In this document: one piece after another, positions 21,229 through 31,177 of the stretch | Numbering within the stretch: the first letter of the stretch is position 1 | How the letters are laid out: every line of letters starts with the position of its first letter | Made by a program: the position numbers and the translations under genes | The notes under the pieces: model-generated | Databases searched by the model: none | Told to the model about the DNA's origin: nothing | The model's input: only the letters and a program-made list of their open reading frames with translations | Assembly (NCBI RefSeq): GCF_014218335.1 | Contig: NZ_AP023367.1 | Coordinates: forward strand, 1,923,501 to 1,987,500 | Source of the DNA: Anaerocolumna cellulosilytica | GTDB lineage: Bacteria; Bacillota; Clostridia; Lachnospirales; Lachnospiraceae | Direction of reading: 5' to 3' | DNA length: 64,000 nucleotides

Positions 21229-21320
21229 CAAATTCTTATCCATTCCAGCCATTTAAAGCTATTTAAAATGTAGGATTCATCCGATATGGTATACAACAAA
21301 AGTATGTAAGGGTGATACAT

Positions 21321-21923
21321 ATGATAATTGATATAGATATAAAAATAGCAGATAATAATGGGAAGGTAATTCACCGATTTGCCAAGCAGTTCGATGAAAG
21401 AGTCGGCGGTGAGCAGAATTATAACGTAAGAAATGGAATTAAGAAAGAATTTCAGGATTTTCTTAATGAATATTTGTCTGCCAGCGGTCGTACCATTAGA
21501 GAAAGGCTTATTAGTACTCAGATTATGTATTTGCCAGGGAAGCTGCCTTATGAAACGTTTGTACGGGAAGAAGGCTTGGAAAATGGTTTGGAGTATAAAA
21601 TTAGCATAGGTAACAGGAGTGTGTTTATGGGAAATATTCCTATAGAGAGAGTAAAGCGTATCGAGAGAATTCAAGAAGCAATTCAATCTGAGAAGCAAAG
21701 AAAAGAAGCGTCAGTACCGGAGAACATTCGGCAGAGTATTGCAGAGCTTAAGGGGGCGGTTTCTGGTTTTGAGATGAAACAAAAAGAAACTGATTCACAA
21801 GAACGCCAAAAGAAGAATATTCAAAGTGCAGTGACGAAATATGAAGCTACCTTCTGCGTAGAAGAGACGAAAAAGAATAACTATGATTTAGAGGATGGAA
21901 AGGAAATTCCGGAAGTTAAGTAG
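21321..21923 (+). CDS. Hypothetical protein, 200 residues
   Basis: Start ATG 21321 follows AAGGGTGA. I do not recognise a family. The first ~115 residues look globular and mixed alpha/beta (IIDIDIKIADNNGK, YLPGKLPYETF, KISIGNRSVFMG). From about 118 on, the protein becomes strongly charged and helical (IERIQEAIQSEKQRKEA), likely a coiled coil, with a loose acidic tail. There is no signal peptide or membrane segment. It has its own terminator and no close neighbours. Confidence 0.6.
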   Translation: MIIDIDIKIADNNGKVIHRFAKQFDERVGGEQNYNVRNGIKKEFQDFLNEYLSASGRTIRERLISTQIMYLPGKLPYETFVREEGLENGLEYKISIGNRSVFMGNIPIERVKRIERIQEAIQSEKQRKEASVPENIRQSIAELKGAVSGFEMKQKETDSQERQKKNIQSAVTKYEATFCVEETKKNNYDLEDGKEIPEVK

Positions 21924-22027
21924 AATGGTACAAGCACACAGATGGGAATGAAAAATCAATAATTGAATATATATACATAAAAACAAAAAATCATACAAAA
22001 CAAAAATAAATGGGTTTTTGATATATT

Positions 22028-22073
22028 AAGCAGGAAGAAAGTCTTAGACAGAGAGACACTTCCTGCTTTTTAA
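22028..22073 (+). terminator. Terminator after the hypothetical protein
   Basis: AAGCAGGAAG / CTTCCTGCTT with loop pairing and a T run. The remaining gap to 22395 is AT-rich; a TTGACA at 22328 has no convincing -10, so I see nothing else there. Confidence 0.8.
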
Positions 22074-22395
22074 TGTGGTTTGTATCTGTAAAAGTGCTGT
22101 AATGTCTGATAGACACCATAAAAAGGAAGTGTTTTCCTAAAATGGTTATCCATACACAAGGCTGGGGATTAAAAAATATTATGTTTTAAAATGTTTGGTT
22201 GTAATTGCAATCATGTAATATATATGATATTATGTTTAATAAATTTACATTGAGTTTAAAAATATCGAAGTAAAATAGTTTAAACAGTTTGTTTTAATTA
22301 ACATTAAGATTCCACACTTAGAAAACTTGACAGATTTGAATGTGACGTCGGAGTTTTGCTTTGTGGTTTAAATTACATTTACAGCGGAGGATGAG

Positions 22396-23715
22396 ATGAA
22401 AAAAGTAGTAAAATTTGGAGGCAGCTCTTTAGCCAGTGCAGAGCAATTTAAAAAAGTCGGGGCTATCATCCATGCAGATAAGGACAGAAGATATGTTGTA
22501 CCTTCTGCACCCGGAAAAAGATTCTCTCAAGATACGAAAGTAACAGATATGTTGTATCAATGTTATGAGTTGGCAGTTAAAGAAAAGCTTTTTACAGAAG
22601 CTTTGGCAGCAATTAAAGCCCGTTATGATGAAATTATACAGGGACTTAATCTGGATTTATCTTTAGAGGCAGAATTTAAAATAATTGAAGAGGAATTTCG
22701 TGCAAAGGCTGGTTCTGATTATGCAGCTTCCAGAGGAGAATACCTAAATGGTATCATCATGGCAAATTATCTGGGGTATGAGTTTATAGATGCAAAGGAT
22801 GTTATATTCTTTGATGAGCATGGTATATTTGAAGCGGATTTAACGGATAAGGTTCTATCTGCTACTTTAGAAAGTATAGAGAGAGCTGTTATACCAGGCT
22901 TTTATGGTTCCATGGCAGACGGCACAATCAAAACATTTTCAAGAGGTGGTTCCGATATCACAGGTTCTATTGTGGCAAAAGCCGTAAAGGCAGGTCTATA
23001 TGAGAACTGGACAGATGTATCAGGTTTTCTGGTAGCAGATCCTAGAATTATATCAAATCCTGAGGTTATCTCCACTATAACCTATAAGGAACTTAGAGAA
23101 CTGTCTTACATGGGTGCAACCGTATTGCATGAAGACGCTATCTTTCCTGTAAGAAAAGAAGGGATACCTATTAATATCCGTAACACAGGTGCACCGGAAG
23201 ATCCGGGTACCATGATTGTAAAGCATACTGCCTCAAAACCTGAATATACCATAACTGGTATTGCCGGTAAAAAAGGCTTTGTAGCAATAAATATAGAAAA
23301 AGATATGATGAATTCAGAAATTGGTTTTGGGAGAAAGGTACTTGAAGTATTTGAGGAGAATGGAATTTCCTTTGAGCATGTTCCATCGGGTATCGATACC
23401 TTGACAGTTTTTGTGCACCAGGATGAATTTATAGAAAAGGAACAAAGAGTTCTGGCAGGTATTGACCATGCTACCAGTCCTGATTCCATTGACTTGGCAG
23501 GTGATTTGGCGTTGATAGCAGTAGTCGGCCGTGGTATGCGGGAGACCAGAGGGACAGCAGGCAGGATTTTCTCTGCCTTAGCCCATGCCAATGTTAATGT
23601 TAAAATGATTGACCAGGGTTCGAGTGAACTGAACATCATTATAGGAGTAAGTAACAATGATTTTGAAGCTGCTATAAAGGCAGTATATGATATTTTCGTA
23701 TTATCCAAGTTATAA
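22396..23715 (+). CDS. lysC: Aspartate kinase
   Basis: 439 residues. N-terminal KFGGSS, RGEYLNG and FSRGGSDITGSIVAKA mark the kinase domain; the C-terminal ~145 residues form two ACT domains (ITGIAGKKGFVAINIEKD and LALIAVVGRGM). It phosphorylates aspartate, the first step toward lysine, diaminopimelate, threonine and methionine, and the ACT pair is the usual site of feedback inhibition. No lysine riboswitch is visible upstream. The gene stands alone between terminators. In this length class and with VVPSAPG near the start it resembles the clostridial ThrA1-like monofunctional kinases. Confidence 0.93.
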   Translation: MKKVVKFGGSSLASAEQFKKVGAIIHADKDRRYVVPSAPGKRFSQDTKVTDMLYQCYELAVKEKLFTEALAAIKARYDEIIQGLNLDLSLEAEFKIIEEEFRAKAGSDYAASRGEYLNGIIMANYLGYEFIDAKDVIFFDEHGIFEADLTDKVLSATLESIERAVIPGFYGSMADGTIKTFSRGGSDITGSIVAKAVKAGLYENWTDVSGFLVADPRIISNPEVISTITYKELRELSYMGATVLHEDAIFPVRKEGIPINIRNTGAPEDPGTMIVKHTASKPEYTITGIAGKKGFVAINIEKDMMNSEIGFGRKVLEVFEENGISFEHVPSGIDTLTVFVHQDEFIEKEQRVLAGIDHATSPDSIDLAGDLALIAVVGRGMRETRGTAGRIFSALAHANVNVKMIDQGSSELNIIIGVSNNDFEAAIKAVYDIFVLSKL

Positions 23716-23720
23716 AAAAG

Positions 23721-23760
23721 CAACCCTAATGACTAAAATCGTTTGTCATTAGGGTTGTTC
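23721..23760 (+). terminator. Terminator after lysC
   Basis: CAACCCTAATGAC / GTCATTAGGGTTG, 13-bp perfect stem, short T-rich tail. Confidence 0.75.
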
Positions 23761-23986
23761 TGCGTAATATGAATAGCATTATATAACCTTAATTTAAGGA
23801 AAAGTATATTAACGTGAAAGTGCGTAAAAAGAGCAATTTTTATTAAGACACAGTTTATGGAATCTGCTATAATAAGAGAAATTATTAATCCTAACATAAT
23901 ACAAGAAGCTGTAAAAGTAAGTGAAGGTGTAGTATTTTTGTACCTGCGGCTCAAGGTTTGCAGGTAGGGAAAGGAATGGTTAATTT

Positions 23987-24424
23987 ATGGGTAATAGGAA
24001 AGAAACGGTGGCAAAAATAATTGATTATATAGAAGAACATTTACAAGACAATTTAGATCTAGATGAAATTGCAAAGCAGGCGGGTTATTCCAAATATCAT
24101 TTAGAGCGGATATTTGCTAAAGAAAATGGAAGTACCATATATCAGTATATAAAAAAACGGAGGCTTACTGAAGCAGCCAGACAGTTAGTATTTACAGATA
24201 AGCCAATTATAGAAATTGCCTTTGGTGCCAAGTATGAATCCCAACAGGCGTTTACCCATGCTTTTCGTACTTTGTATCAGGTTACACCTCAAATATACCG
24301 TGAGAATTGTGTGTTTCTTCCGGTACAACGAAGGGCTATTATGGAGAAGACCATTAAGCAGCATACACAAAAGCAACTGAAACAGCAATTAAAAGTTTAT
24401 TTTAAGGAGGTTAAGGCAGCATGA
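23987..24424 (+). CDS. AraC-type HTH protein coupled to clpP
   Basis: 145 residues: essentially only the double helix-turn-helix (about 8-105; [28 protein letters not shown]…, [23 protein letters not shown]) plus a basic glutamine-rich tail. No ligand domain is present, so it resembles MarA/SoxS-size regulators. AAAGGA precedes the ATG by 13 bases. Its stop overlaps the start of the clpP paralogue by four bases (ATGA), indicating one mRNA and coupled translation. A regulator tied to a protease subunit suggests a stress-response unit, possibly with the regulator itself a proteolysis target; that is inference. Confidence 0.8.
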   Translation: MGNRKETVAKIIDYIEEHLQDNLDLDEIAKQAGYSKYHLERIFAKENGSTIYQYIKKRRLTEAARQLVFTDKPIIEIAFGAKYESQQAFTHAFRTLYQVTPQIYRENCVFLPVQRRAIMEKTIKQHTQKQLKQQLKVYFKEVKAA

Positions 24425-25002
24425 GTTTAGTACCTTATGTCGTTGAGCAGACAGCCGCTGGTGAAAGAAGTTATGACATCTATTCCAGATTATTAAAAGA
24501 CCGAATCATCTTTTTAAACGAGGAAGTAACCGATACCTCGGCAAGTGTTATTGTAGCGCAGCTTTTATTCCTGGAAGCACAGGATACAGGAAAAGATATT
24601 CATTTATACATCAACTCACCAGGCGGTTCAGTGCCTGCGGGATTGGCTATCTATGATACTATGAAATTTATTAAATGTGATGTATCAACTATTTGTATTG
24701 GTATGGCGGCCAGTATGGGTTCGTTTTTACTGGCAGGCGGAACAAAAGGAAAACGCTTTGCACTTCCCAATGCAGAAATTATGATTCATCAACCCTCGGG
24801 TGGTGGAAAAGGTACCGCCAGTGATATTAAAATAGTAGCAGAATATATTCTAAAGAACAAAATGAAATTAAACCAGATTCTTTCTGAAAATACTAAAAAA
24901 CCTGTAGAAGTTATAGAAAAGGATACGGATCGGGATTATTTTATGAATGCAGAAGAAGCAAAAGCTTATGGCTTAATTGATGAAATCCTGGTTACAAGAT
25001 AA
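24421..25002 (+). CDS. clpP: ClpP-type serine protease subunit (paralogue)
   Basis: 193 residues, family length. Catalytic Ser98 in GMAASMG, His123 in MIHQP and Asp172 in DTDRDYF are intact, and the [17 protein letters not shown] segment is typical. It forms the proteolytic chamber fed by Clp ATPases. No clpX or trigger factor gene is adjacent and the ORF begins with an odd [20 protein letters not shown], normal for ClpP. Being placed behind an AraC-like gene, not with clpX, suggests an accessory copy; whether another clpP exists cannot be seen here. Confidence 0.92.
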   Translation: MSLVPYVVEQTAAGERSYDIYSRLLKDRIIFLNEEVTDTSASVIVAQLLFLEAQDTGKDIHLYINSPGGSVPAGLAIYDTMKFIKCDVSTICIGMAASMGSFLLAGGTKGKRFALPNAEIMIHQPSGGGKGTASDIKIVAEYILKNKMKLNQILSENTKKPVEVIEKDTDRDYFMNAEEAKAYGLIDEILVTR

Positions 25003-25080
25003 TTGGCCTGCCTGTTTTCAAGTAAAGGATATGTGAAATATTTATATAGAACAACCATTTTTCAATCATATTTAATAAAG

Positions 25081-25148
25081 AAGAAGCGCTGACTTTTCAC
25101 AAGTATACCTTATAGGAGTACAGACTGGAAAGTACAGGGCTTCTTTTA
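25081..25148 (+). terminator. Terminator after clpP
   Basis: AGAAGCGCTG / CAGGGCTTCT outer stem with inner pairing ACTTTTC / GGAAAGT and a T run. Confidence 0.65.
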
Positions 25149-25152
25149 GCAT

Positions 25153-25770
25153 TTAATAACCAAGAGTTTCATTTACAATAATAACTTTAATCCGGTTTTT
25201 TATAAACTGTCCGTTTATTAAGACAAAATCATTGCAGATTCGCTGCTGATGGCGGCAGTCAATACAACGATTTAGGGCTGTACAGGGTGTCGCTTTGCCA
25301 AGACGTTTGGCGTCTAGTGGGGCAGCTATCTGCCTGGTTCTTTTGAGTGCCGCATCCACGTCTGTTGTTAGTTTATTTATGCCTACAACAACAATGACTT
25401 GATTCGGACCGTAAAGCATGGGTGCCACCCGGCTGCCGTTTCCGTCAATGTTAAAGAGTTTTCCATCTAGTGTTACAGCATTAGTACCGGTTATAAACGT
25501 ATCGGCAGTAAAGTTATTAAGATAAATGCTCCGTTTTTCTTCACGGGTAAGGTTGGGAGCGTGTTTATCCAGAAAGTTATAGCTGCCCTGTCTTAGAAAA
25601 TCAAACACACCTGTTTCTTCCAAGGTAATGGAATCTCCACACCCAATGGTTGAACCTTTTGGAATCAGTTTGGTAAGCAAGTCTAAAAGCATGGTTTGAT
25701 TCTGTACAAAATATCCCCCCATATTATTTTTGGTAAGATTTTGCAGTGTCTCTTGTATTTTTTCATCCAT
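25153..25770 (-). CDS. LUD-domain protein (lactate-utilization YkgG-like)
   Basis: 205 residues of the DUF162/LUD type: STIGCGDSITLEETGVFDFL, FTADTFITGTNAVTLDGKLFNIDGNGSRVAP and VIVVVGINKL are characteristic. A cysteine pair occurs in NRCIDCRHQQRIC near the C-terminus, typical for this stand-alone clostridial subgroup. LUD proteins act with iron-sulfur partners in lactate oxidation or have unknown roles; no lutA/lutB partners are here. AAGGAATAAAAATA precedes the ATG. It is convergent with clpP. Confidence 0.8.
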   Translation of the reverse strand: MDEKIQETLQNLTKNNMGGYFVQNQTMLLDLLTKLIPKGSTIGCGDSITLEETGVFDFLRQGSYNFLDKHAPNLTREEKRSIYLNNFTADTFITGTNAVTLDGKLFNIDGNGSRVAPMLYGPNQVIVVVGINKLTTDVDAALKRTRQIAAPLDAKRLGKATPCTALNRCIDCRHQQRICNDFVLINGQFIKNRIKVIIVNETLGY

Positions 25771-26006
25771 TATTTTTATTCCTTATAATAAAGTACGTAC
25801 TATAGTTAGAAGCCGGTAGTGGTCTAAACTGCTAGGACATTACATCGGTCTATTTATTAATCAGCTTATGTACATTATACATAACTTAAGACAGGGTTTC
25901 AAATAAATTCAGCGAAAGAATTACATATGATATGGTTTGTGATGAATGAACAAAATGAGTTAATAAGTCATGATATAACTTAGGAATAGCATATGACAAT
26001 TGTAAC

Positions 26007-26035
26007 TTGTTAATACAACCTGACTCCTGTATGAT
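26007..26035 (+). promoter_or_regulatory. Promoter of the GH42 gene
   Basis: TTGTTA, 17-base spacer, TATGAT, about 115 bases before the start codon. The other sequence from 25771 to 26151 shows no gene. Confidence 0.5.
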
Positions 26036-26151
26036 AAATACATAAGAGAAGCAATCATTATGTAGTCGATTATAAGTATATAGTTCACGTCATTGATTTG
26101 GGAAGTGATAGCAATATCAAAATGTGGAATTTTAGAAGAATGGAGAATGTT

Positions 26152-28155
26152 ATGGAAAATTTATTTTTTGGAGTGGATTATTATCCGGAGCATTGGCCCA
26201 GAGAGAGATGGGAGACAGATGCGGCATTAATGGAGGAGATGGGGCTTTCTGTTGTAAGGCTTGCTGAATTTTCCTGGGCTAAGATGGAGCCTAACTTGGG
26301 AGAATTTCATTTTGAATGGTTACAAGAGGCAATTGAAATACTTGGAAAGCATGGGATTAAGACGGTACTTGGTACTCCCACTGCAGCACCGCCGGCCTGG
26401 ATCATGGAGGAAACACCGGAAATCTATCCGGTAGACTCAAATGGTATCAGAAGAGGTTTTGGAGGCAGACACCATGACTGTCAGTCTAATAAAACCTACC
26501 GTAGTCATATAAAACGTTTTGTTACGGCTATGGCAACCACCTTTAAAGACAATCCCTATGTAATTGGCTGGCAGATTGATAATGAATTAGGAAACAGTCA
26601 TCATGATTTATGTATGTGTGATTCTTGCAAGTCAGCCTTTCAGGACTGGCTGAAAGAAAAGTATGGTTCTATAGGAGTATTGAACAAAGAGTGGGGTACT
26701 TACTTTTGGAGCCAGGATTACGCTTCCTTTGAACAGATACCGGCACCTAGAAGAACGGTTACCGGAAGCAATCCTTCTGCTATGCTTGACTGGAAGCGTT
26801 TTTGCTCCGATTTAATTGTGGAGTTTCAGCAGTATCAGATTGATATTATTCGGGATATTTGTAAGAGTCATTTTATAACCCATAATTTCATGGGGTTCGC
26901 AGATAAAGTTAATTATTTTGACTTAGCAAAAAACCTTGACTTTATCAGTCATGACCAATATCCTGGAGGTTTTTTTACTACACCCCCACATGAAAAGAAT
27001 GAAGTGCTGTCTGCTGCACTTGACTTAATGAGAGGCACTAAGAATCAAAGCTTCTGGATCATGGAGCAGCAGTCCGGTATAACAGGATGGGAGACAATGG
27101 GAAGGACTCCGGAGCCGGGTCAACTTGCCTTGTGGGCGCAGCATACGATTGCTCATGGAGCAGATACAATCGTGTTTTTCCGGTTTAGGACCTGTACGGT
27201 GGGTACGGAGCAGTACTGGCATGGAATTCTGCCCCATAGTGGTAAACCAGGTAGAAGATTTCGTGAGCTTAAAGATATGATTGCAAAGCTTAAACCCATT
27301 ATGCCAGAGTTGAAAGGTACCATGCCAAAGGCAGAGACAGGGATTGTATATTCTTATGATCAGAATTATGCTTTTCAAATACAACCTCATCATCCCGAAT
27401 TAAACTATGTAGAACAAGTGGTCAAATATTATAAGGGATTTTATGAGAGAAACATTCCGGTGGATTTTGTCAGTGATAAAGAGGAATTCCATAAATATAA
27501 GTTGCTGGTTGCACCTCTTCAATATCTTATGAATCCGGAGCTGGAAAAAAAATATGATGAATATGTGGCACAGGGAGGACATTTGGTACTGACCATGCGT
27601 ACCGGAGTAAAGAATGATAATAATGTATGTATGAGTGAGATGGAGCTGCCGGGCAGACTTGGTACGATTGCCGGTATTGAGATTAATGATTATGATTGTC
27701 TGGTAGGCTGCAATACAGAAGTTCTCTGGATTAAATCTAATAAACTAGAACCAATGAAAGCGGAAAAATGGTGTGATATTATTGAGCTAAAGGGCGCAAG
27801 TGTTTTGGCGGAATATTCCAGTCAATTCTATAAGGGTTCACCAGCCATTACGGAATATAGTTATGGTAAAGGAAAGGTTTATTATGTGGGTCATGAACCT
27901 GACCATAGATTAATGCAGATATTTAATGAATACATTACCGGGAATGCAGGCATTAATTTGCTTCCCACAACTCCTGACGGTGTAGAGATAACTCTTCGTT
28001 CAGCTGAGGCTATAGATTATGTTTTTGTTATGAATCACAATAATTTTTCAGTTAAAGTAAACCTGCCAAAGGAATGGGAAGCTGTTTTTACAGGTCAGAA
28101 CAGTGAATTAAAGCCATTTCAAGTGGATATTTATAAAGCAAAAATTACGGTGTGA
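26152..28155 (+). CDS. Beta-galactosidase, GH42
   Basis: 667 residues from ATG 26152, chosen because GGAG lies six bases upstream and the protein then begins MENLFFGVDYYPEHWP like its family. Acid/base Glu145 (DNELG), nucleophile Glu305 (IMEQQSG) and the four zinc-binding cysteines Cys110, Cys154, Cys156 and Cys159 of the A-type GH42 enzymes are all present. A catalytic barrel, trimerisation domain (about 385-590) and small C-terminal beta domain follow in order. No signal peptide, so it cleaves imported galactosides. It has its own promoter and no transporter beside it. Confidence 0.93.
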   Translation: MENLFFGVDYYPEHWPRERWETDAALMEEMGLSVVRLAEFSWAKMEPNLGEFHFEWLQEAIEILGKHGIKTVLGTPTAAPPAWIMEETPEIYPVDSNGIRRGFGGRHHDCQSNKTYRSHIKRFVTAMATTFKDNPYVIGWQIDNELGNSHHDLCMCDSCKSAFQDWLKEKYGSIGVLNKEWGTYFWSQDYASFEQIPAPRRTVTGSNPSAMLDWKRFCSDLIVEFQQYQIDIIRDICKSHFITHNFMGFADKVNYFDLAKNLDFISHDQYPGGFFTTPPHEKNEVLSAALDLMRGTKNQSFWIMEQQSGITGWETMGRTPEPGQLALWAQHTIAHGADTIVFFRFRTCTVGTEQYWHGILPHSGKPGRRFRELKDMIAKLKPIMPELKGTMPKAETGIVYSYDQNYAFQIQPHHPELNYVEQVVKYYKGFYERNIPVDFVSDKEEFHKYKLLVAPLQYLMNPELEKKYDEYVAQGGHLVLTMRTGVKNDNNVCMSEMELPGRLGTIAGIEINDYDCLVGCNTEVLWIKSNKLEPMKAEKWCDIIELKGASVLAEYSSQFYKGSPAITEYSYGKGKVYYVGHEPDHRLMQIFNEYITGNAGINLLPTTPDGVEITLRSAEAIDYVFVMNHNNFSVKVNLPKEWEAVFTGQNSELKPFQVDIYKAKITV

Positions 28156-28314
28156 AAGACACAGTAAAGACAGAAAGCAGTTAAAAAATAGATACACAAG
28201 CGGCTTATGATATGCAAGGTAATTCGTGTGAAAATAAAAACCACTTTCACACATTGAATTTAGGTCTGCAAGCAAGAGCAGACGTGCAGGTTAGTATAAA
28301 AAGAGAGGAAGTGA

Positions 28315-28331
28315 CACATCTAAGAGGTGTG
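28315..28331 (+). promoter_or_regulatory. Hairpin covering the GNAT gene ribosome-binding site
   Basis: CACATCT (28315-28321) pairs with AGGTGTG (28325-28331), leaving two bases before the ATG. It buries the local AGAGGTG site while a second purine-rich AGAGAGGAAG lies just 5' of the hairpin. Confidence 0.4.
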
Positions 28332-28333
28332 CC

Positions 28334-28912
28334 ATGGGTATTTGTATGAAGATAGATAATATAGAATTACGTGAAGGTGAAATATGTTTACGATTAATGG
28401 AAGAGAAGGATAAGGAAGCGTATTATGATGCCGCATTTTTAAATGGAGATGAAGAGGCAATGTATTTTACAGGTACAAAAGAGCGCTTTGAGAGAGATAC
28501 CGTTTATGCATTTATCCAAAAAATCATACCTGATGAAAGCAGGTACGATTTTATTATCAACAATTCCCATAATGAGATAATTGGAGAAGCAGTTATTCAT
28601 GAGATAGAGGAAGAGGAACGCTCCGCTGGTTTTAGAATCTGCCTTTTTCGTAGTGTTGATTTTAGTAAGGGTTACGGCTCTATTGCCATACGTCTCATTC
28701 TTAAGTTTGCTTTTGAAACCTTAAAGCTGCATCGTGTAGAATTAGAGGTATTTGATTATAACCACCGAGGACAGCGTGCTTATGAAAAAGCCGGTTTTGT
28801 AGTAGAGGGGACAAAGAGAGATGGGCTTTATTTAAACGGAACCTTTCACGATATTATTATGATGGCAATTTTGGAGGAAGAATACTTTAAAAAATACGGC
28901 AGTGTTAGTTAA
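28334..28912 (+). CDS. GNAT-family N-acetyltransferase (RimJ/RimL-like)
   Basis: 192 residues. Pattern LRLMEEKDKEAYYDAAF at the N-terminus, the acetyl-CoA loop around FSKGYGSIAIRLIL, and VFDYNHRGQRAYEKAGFVVEGTKRDG typical of RimJ/RimL-type acetyltransferases. These modify N-termini, amino acids or aminoglycosides; no substrate can be assigned. An in-frame ATG four codons later is an alternative start. It precedes two flavodoxin-type genes in the same direction. Confidence 0.82.
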   Translation: MGICMKIDNIELREGEICLRLMEEKDKEAYYDAAFLNGDEEAMYFTGTKERFERDTVYAFIQKIIPDESRYDFIINNSHNEIIGEAVIHEIEEEERSAGFRICLFRSVDFSKGYGSIAIRLILKFAFETLKLHRVELEVFDYNHRGQRAYEKAGFVVEGTKRDGLYLNGTFHDIIMMAILEEEYFKKYGSVS

Positions 28913-28942
28913 GTCTAAATTAAAGAAAGGCAGGGTATCGTG

Positions 28943-29437
28943 ATGCGGATGATTATACATGATTTGGACGGTACAGTACTAAATAAGATAAGTAAGAGTG
29001 CAGGAGAAGATATTGTTATTACAGATGATGGGAGTCTTCACCCTTGCATTGGTTGTTTTGGCTGTTGGATTAAGACTCCGGCAGTATGCGTTATTAGGGA
29101 TAAGTATCAGAATATGGGGGAACTAATTTCAAAATGTGAAGAGGTAATTATAATTAGCAAATGTTGTTACGGAGGTTATAGTCCGGTCGTAAAAAATGTA
29201 CTGGATAGAAGTATTTCGTATATTCATCCGTATTTTCGTATTGTAAATAAGGAAATGCACCATAAACAAAGATACCAACGTTCTTTTCAGCTACGTGTAA
29301 TTTTTTATGGTGAGGACATGACGGATAATGAAAAGAAAACGGCAAAGTATCTGGTACGAGCAAATAGTTTAAATCTGTCCTGTCAGGTTAAGGAGGTTCT
29401 TTTCTGCAAGAATCCTCTGGAATTGGAGGTGGTATGA
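28943..29437 (+). CDS. Flavodoxin-like NAD(P)H-dependent reductase, short form
   Basis: 164 residues from ATG 28943. The CIGCFGCWIKTPAVCVIRDKY segment is the cysteine-containing FMN-reductase motif of iron-sulfur flavoprotein-like enzymes, followed by EVIIISKCCYGGYSPVVKNVLDR. Electron-transfer flavoprotein of the NADPH-dependent FMN reductase superfamily is likely. It ends one base before the next flavodoxin-type gene starts, so the two are co-translated and may be partner subunits. Confidence 0.75.
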   Translation: MRMIIHDLDGTVLNKISKSAGEDIVITDDGSLHPCIGCFGCWIKTPAVCVIRDKYQNMGELISKCEEVIIISKCCYGGYSPVVKNVLDRSISYIHPYFRIVNKEMHHKQRYQRSFQLRVIFYGEDMTDNEKKTAKYLVRANSLNLSCQVKEVLFCKNPLELEVV

Positions 29438-29438
29438 G

Positions 29439-30074
29439 ATGAAAATAGCTCTGATTAATGGAAGTCCCAAGATAAAGGACAGTAATTCTGGTATATTACT
29501 GGAGGAAGTGAAGCAAGTTATTGGTGATAGGGCAGAAATCACTTACGTTCCCTGTAATAAAAGCCAGCTTACGAAAGAAACCATTGAGGAATTGTTTACT
29601 TACGATAGCTTTGTAATAGCGTTCCCTTTGTATGTGGATGGTATACCTTCTCATTTGCTGAGAGTATTACAACAATTAGAAGAAGCAATTACTATAAACT
29701 CTTATAAACCTGTCAGGATTTACGGAATTGCTAACGCAGGCTTCTATGATGCAAAGCAAAACAGGCTGGCACTAAGGATTCTAAGAAATTGGAGTGATAA
29801 GGCAGGTTGTGTCTGGGGGCAGGGTCTTGGCTTCGGAGCAGGCGGTATGCTTGGCTATTTGAAAAAAGTACCTGCCGGCTCCGGTCCTAAGAAAAATCTG
29901 GGTTCTGTACTACAAGAATTTACTACAAATATACTGGAACAAAGGCAGGGTGAAAATCTGTATACTACACCTAATTTTTCAAGATTTCTTTATAAACTGG
30001 CAGCAGAGCATGGCTGGCGGCAGCAGGTTAAATCAAACGGTCTAAAAGTTAGGGATTTGCATAGTAAACGATAG
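29439..30074 (+). CDS. NAD(P)H-dependent flavodoxin-type oxidoreductase
   Basis: 211 residues. Starts MKIALINGSPKIKDSNSG, the phosphate-binding loop of flavodoxin-fold FMN reductases, with FVIAFPLYVDGIPSHLLRVL as the next conserved strand. AGGTGGTATGAG upstream lies inside the previous gene, which ends at 29437. Both genes probably form one redox unit together with the GNAT gene. The substrate is unknown. Confidence 0.78.
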   Translation: MKIALINGSPKIKDSNSGILLEEVKQVIGDRAEITYVPCNKSQLTKETIEELFTYDSFVIAFPLYVDGIPSHLLRVLQQLEEAITINSYKPVRIYGIANAGFYDAKQNRLALRILRNWSDKAGCVWGQGLGFGAGGMLGYLKKVPAGSGPKKNLGSVLQEFTTNILEQRQGENLYTTPNFSRFLYKLAAEHGWRQQVKSNGLKVRDLHSKR

Positions 30075-30098
30075 ACTGCGTAGTGGGAAGGTGCAGGC

Positions 30099-30998
30099 TT
30101 AATCTGATGTTTTTAGACTCCGGCCCTTTTTCTCTGACAGAAATAATCCAAGGATTGTAAGCAACGTACCGACACCAGCCATCAGTGTGATTTTTTCCTT
30201 TAAAATAATAACGGATGTGATTACCGTTACTACAGGTATAATATATATGTATACACTTGCCTTTACAGCACCTAACAGCTTAGCGGCCAGATTCCATGTA
30301 ACGAAGCATAAAGCGGAGGCACCAAAACCGAGGTAGAGCAGGTTTAGTAGGTGTATAGGGTTGGCAAATCGGTCTATTTCATTGGAGACAGGGAGGAATA
30401 AGAAGGCCGGAAGCATGCTTAAAATTCCATAAAAGAATATTCTTCTGGTAGCTTCTATAGTCGGATAGCCGAGATTACTGATTTTTTTAGAAAATACAGA
30501 GTAACCACCCCATACAATTGCTGCAAGTACAGCCAGAATGTCTCCAATCGGATTAAGCTTTAATACGGAGCTGCCATTGTAACTAATTAAGAAAATACCC
30601 AGTATGGCAGTTAAGAAGCCCACGAAGAAAGATGACTTTAACCGTTCACCCTCTAAGAAGAAGTGCGCAAATACAGCTGTAAAAATGGGAGCAATTGAAA
30701 CAATGACACCTACATTGGAGGCGAGTGTTATAGTAAGAGCTATATTTTCAAAGAGAAAATATAGGGTAACGCCGCAAAGACCGGAGGCTAAAAACAAAAG
30801 TTCATGTTTTTTAGTTTGCAGCTTCAGTTTTCTGGGAGCTATGAGCCATAAAGCTAGGTAACCGATTATAAACCGGATAAAGAGAATTTCCAAGGGTGTA
30901 AAAGTCTTTAATAATACCTTGGTGGAGATGAAAGTAGTTCCCCAGATAATTACCGTGAAAAAAGCGGCTGCGTGACCTTTTAGGTTGTGGTTTTGCAT
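30099..30998 (-). CDS. EamA/DMT-superfamily transporter
   Basis: 299 residues from ATG 30998, placed by AAAGGACTATAAA; ten membrane helices in two five-helix EamA repeats (first repeat FFTVIIWGTTFISTKVLL, second ILAVLAAIVWGGYSVFSKK). Such proteins export or import amino acids, nucleosides or metabolites; the substrate is not visible. It is convergent with the reductase pair. Confidence 0.85.
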   Translation of the reverse strand: MQNHNLKGHAAAFFTVIIWGTTFISTKVLLKTFTPLEILFIRFIIGYLALWLIAPRKLKLQTKKHELLFLASGLCGVTLYFLFENIALTITLASNVGVIVSIAPIFTAVFAHFFLEGERLKSSFFVGFLTAILGIFLISYNGSSVLKLNPIGDILAVLAAIVWGGYSVFSKKISNLGYPTIEATRRIFFYGILSMLPAFLFLPVSNEIDRFANPIHLLNLLYLGFGASALCFVTWNLAAKLLGAVKASVYIYIIPVVTVITSVIILKEKITLMAGVGTLLTILGLFLSEKKGRSLKTSD

Positions 30999-31177
30999 TT
31001 TATAGTCCTTTTCTGATAATGTATTTACATACGCAGGATTACCGAAATACATGTAACTGCTAAAGAAGCAGTTGACATTTTGTATTCCGGTAATCCTGTA
31101 ATAATGTATTCATGCTTTTGTGTCACATTAAATAAAGAGTCAAGGAAGCTGCATTATAATTGCTAATGGACTTCCTG

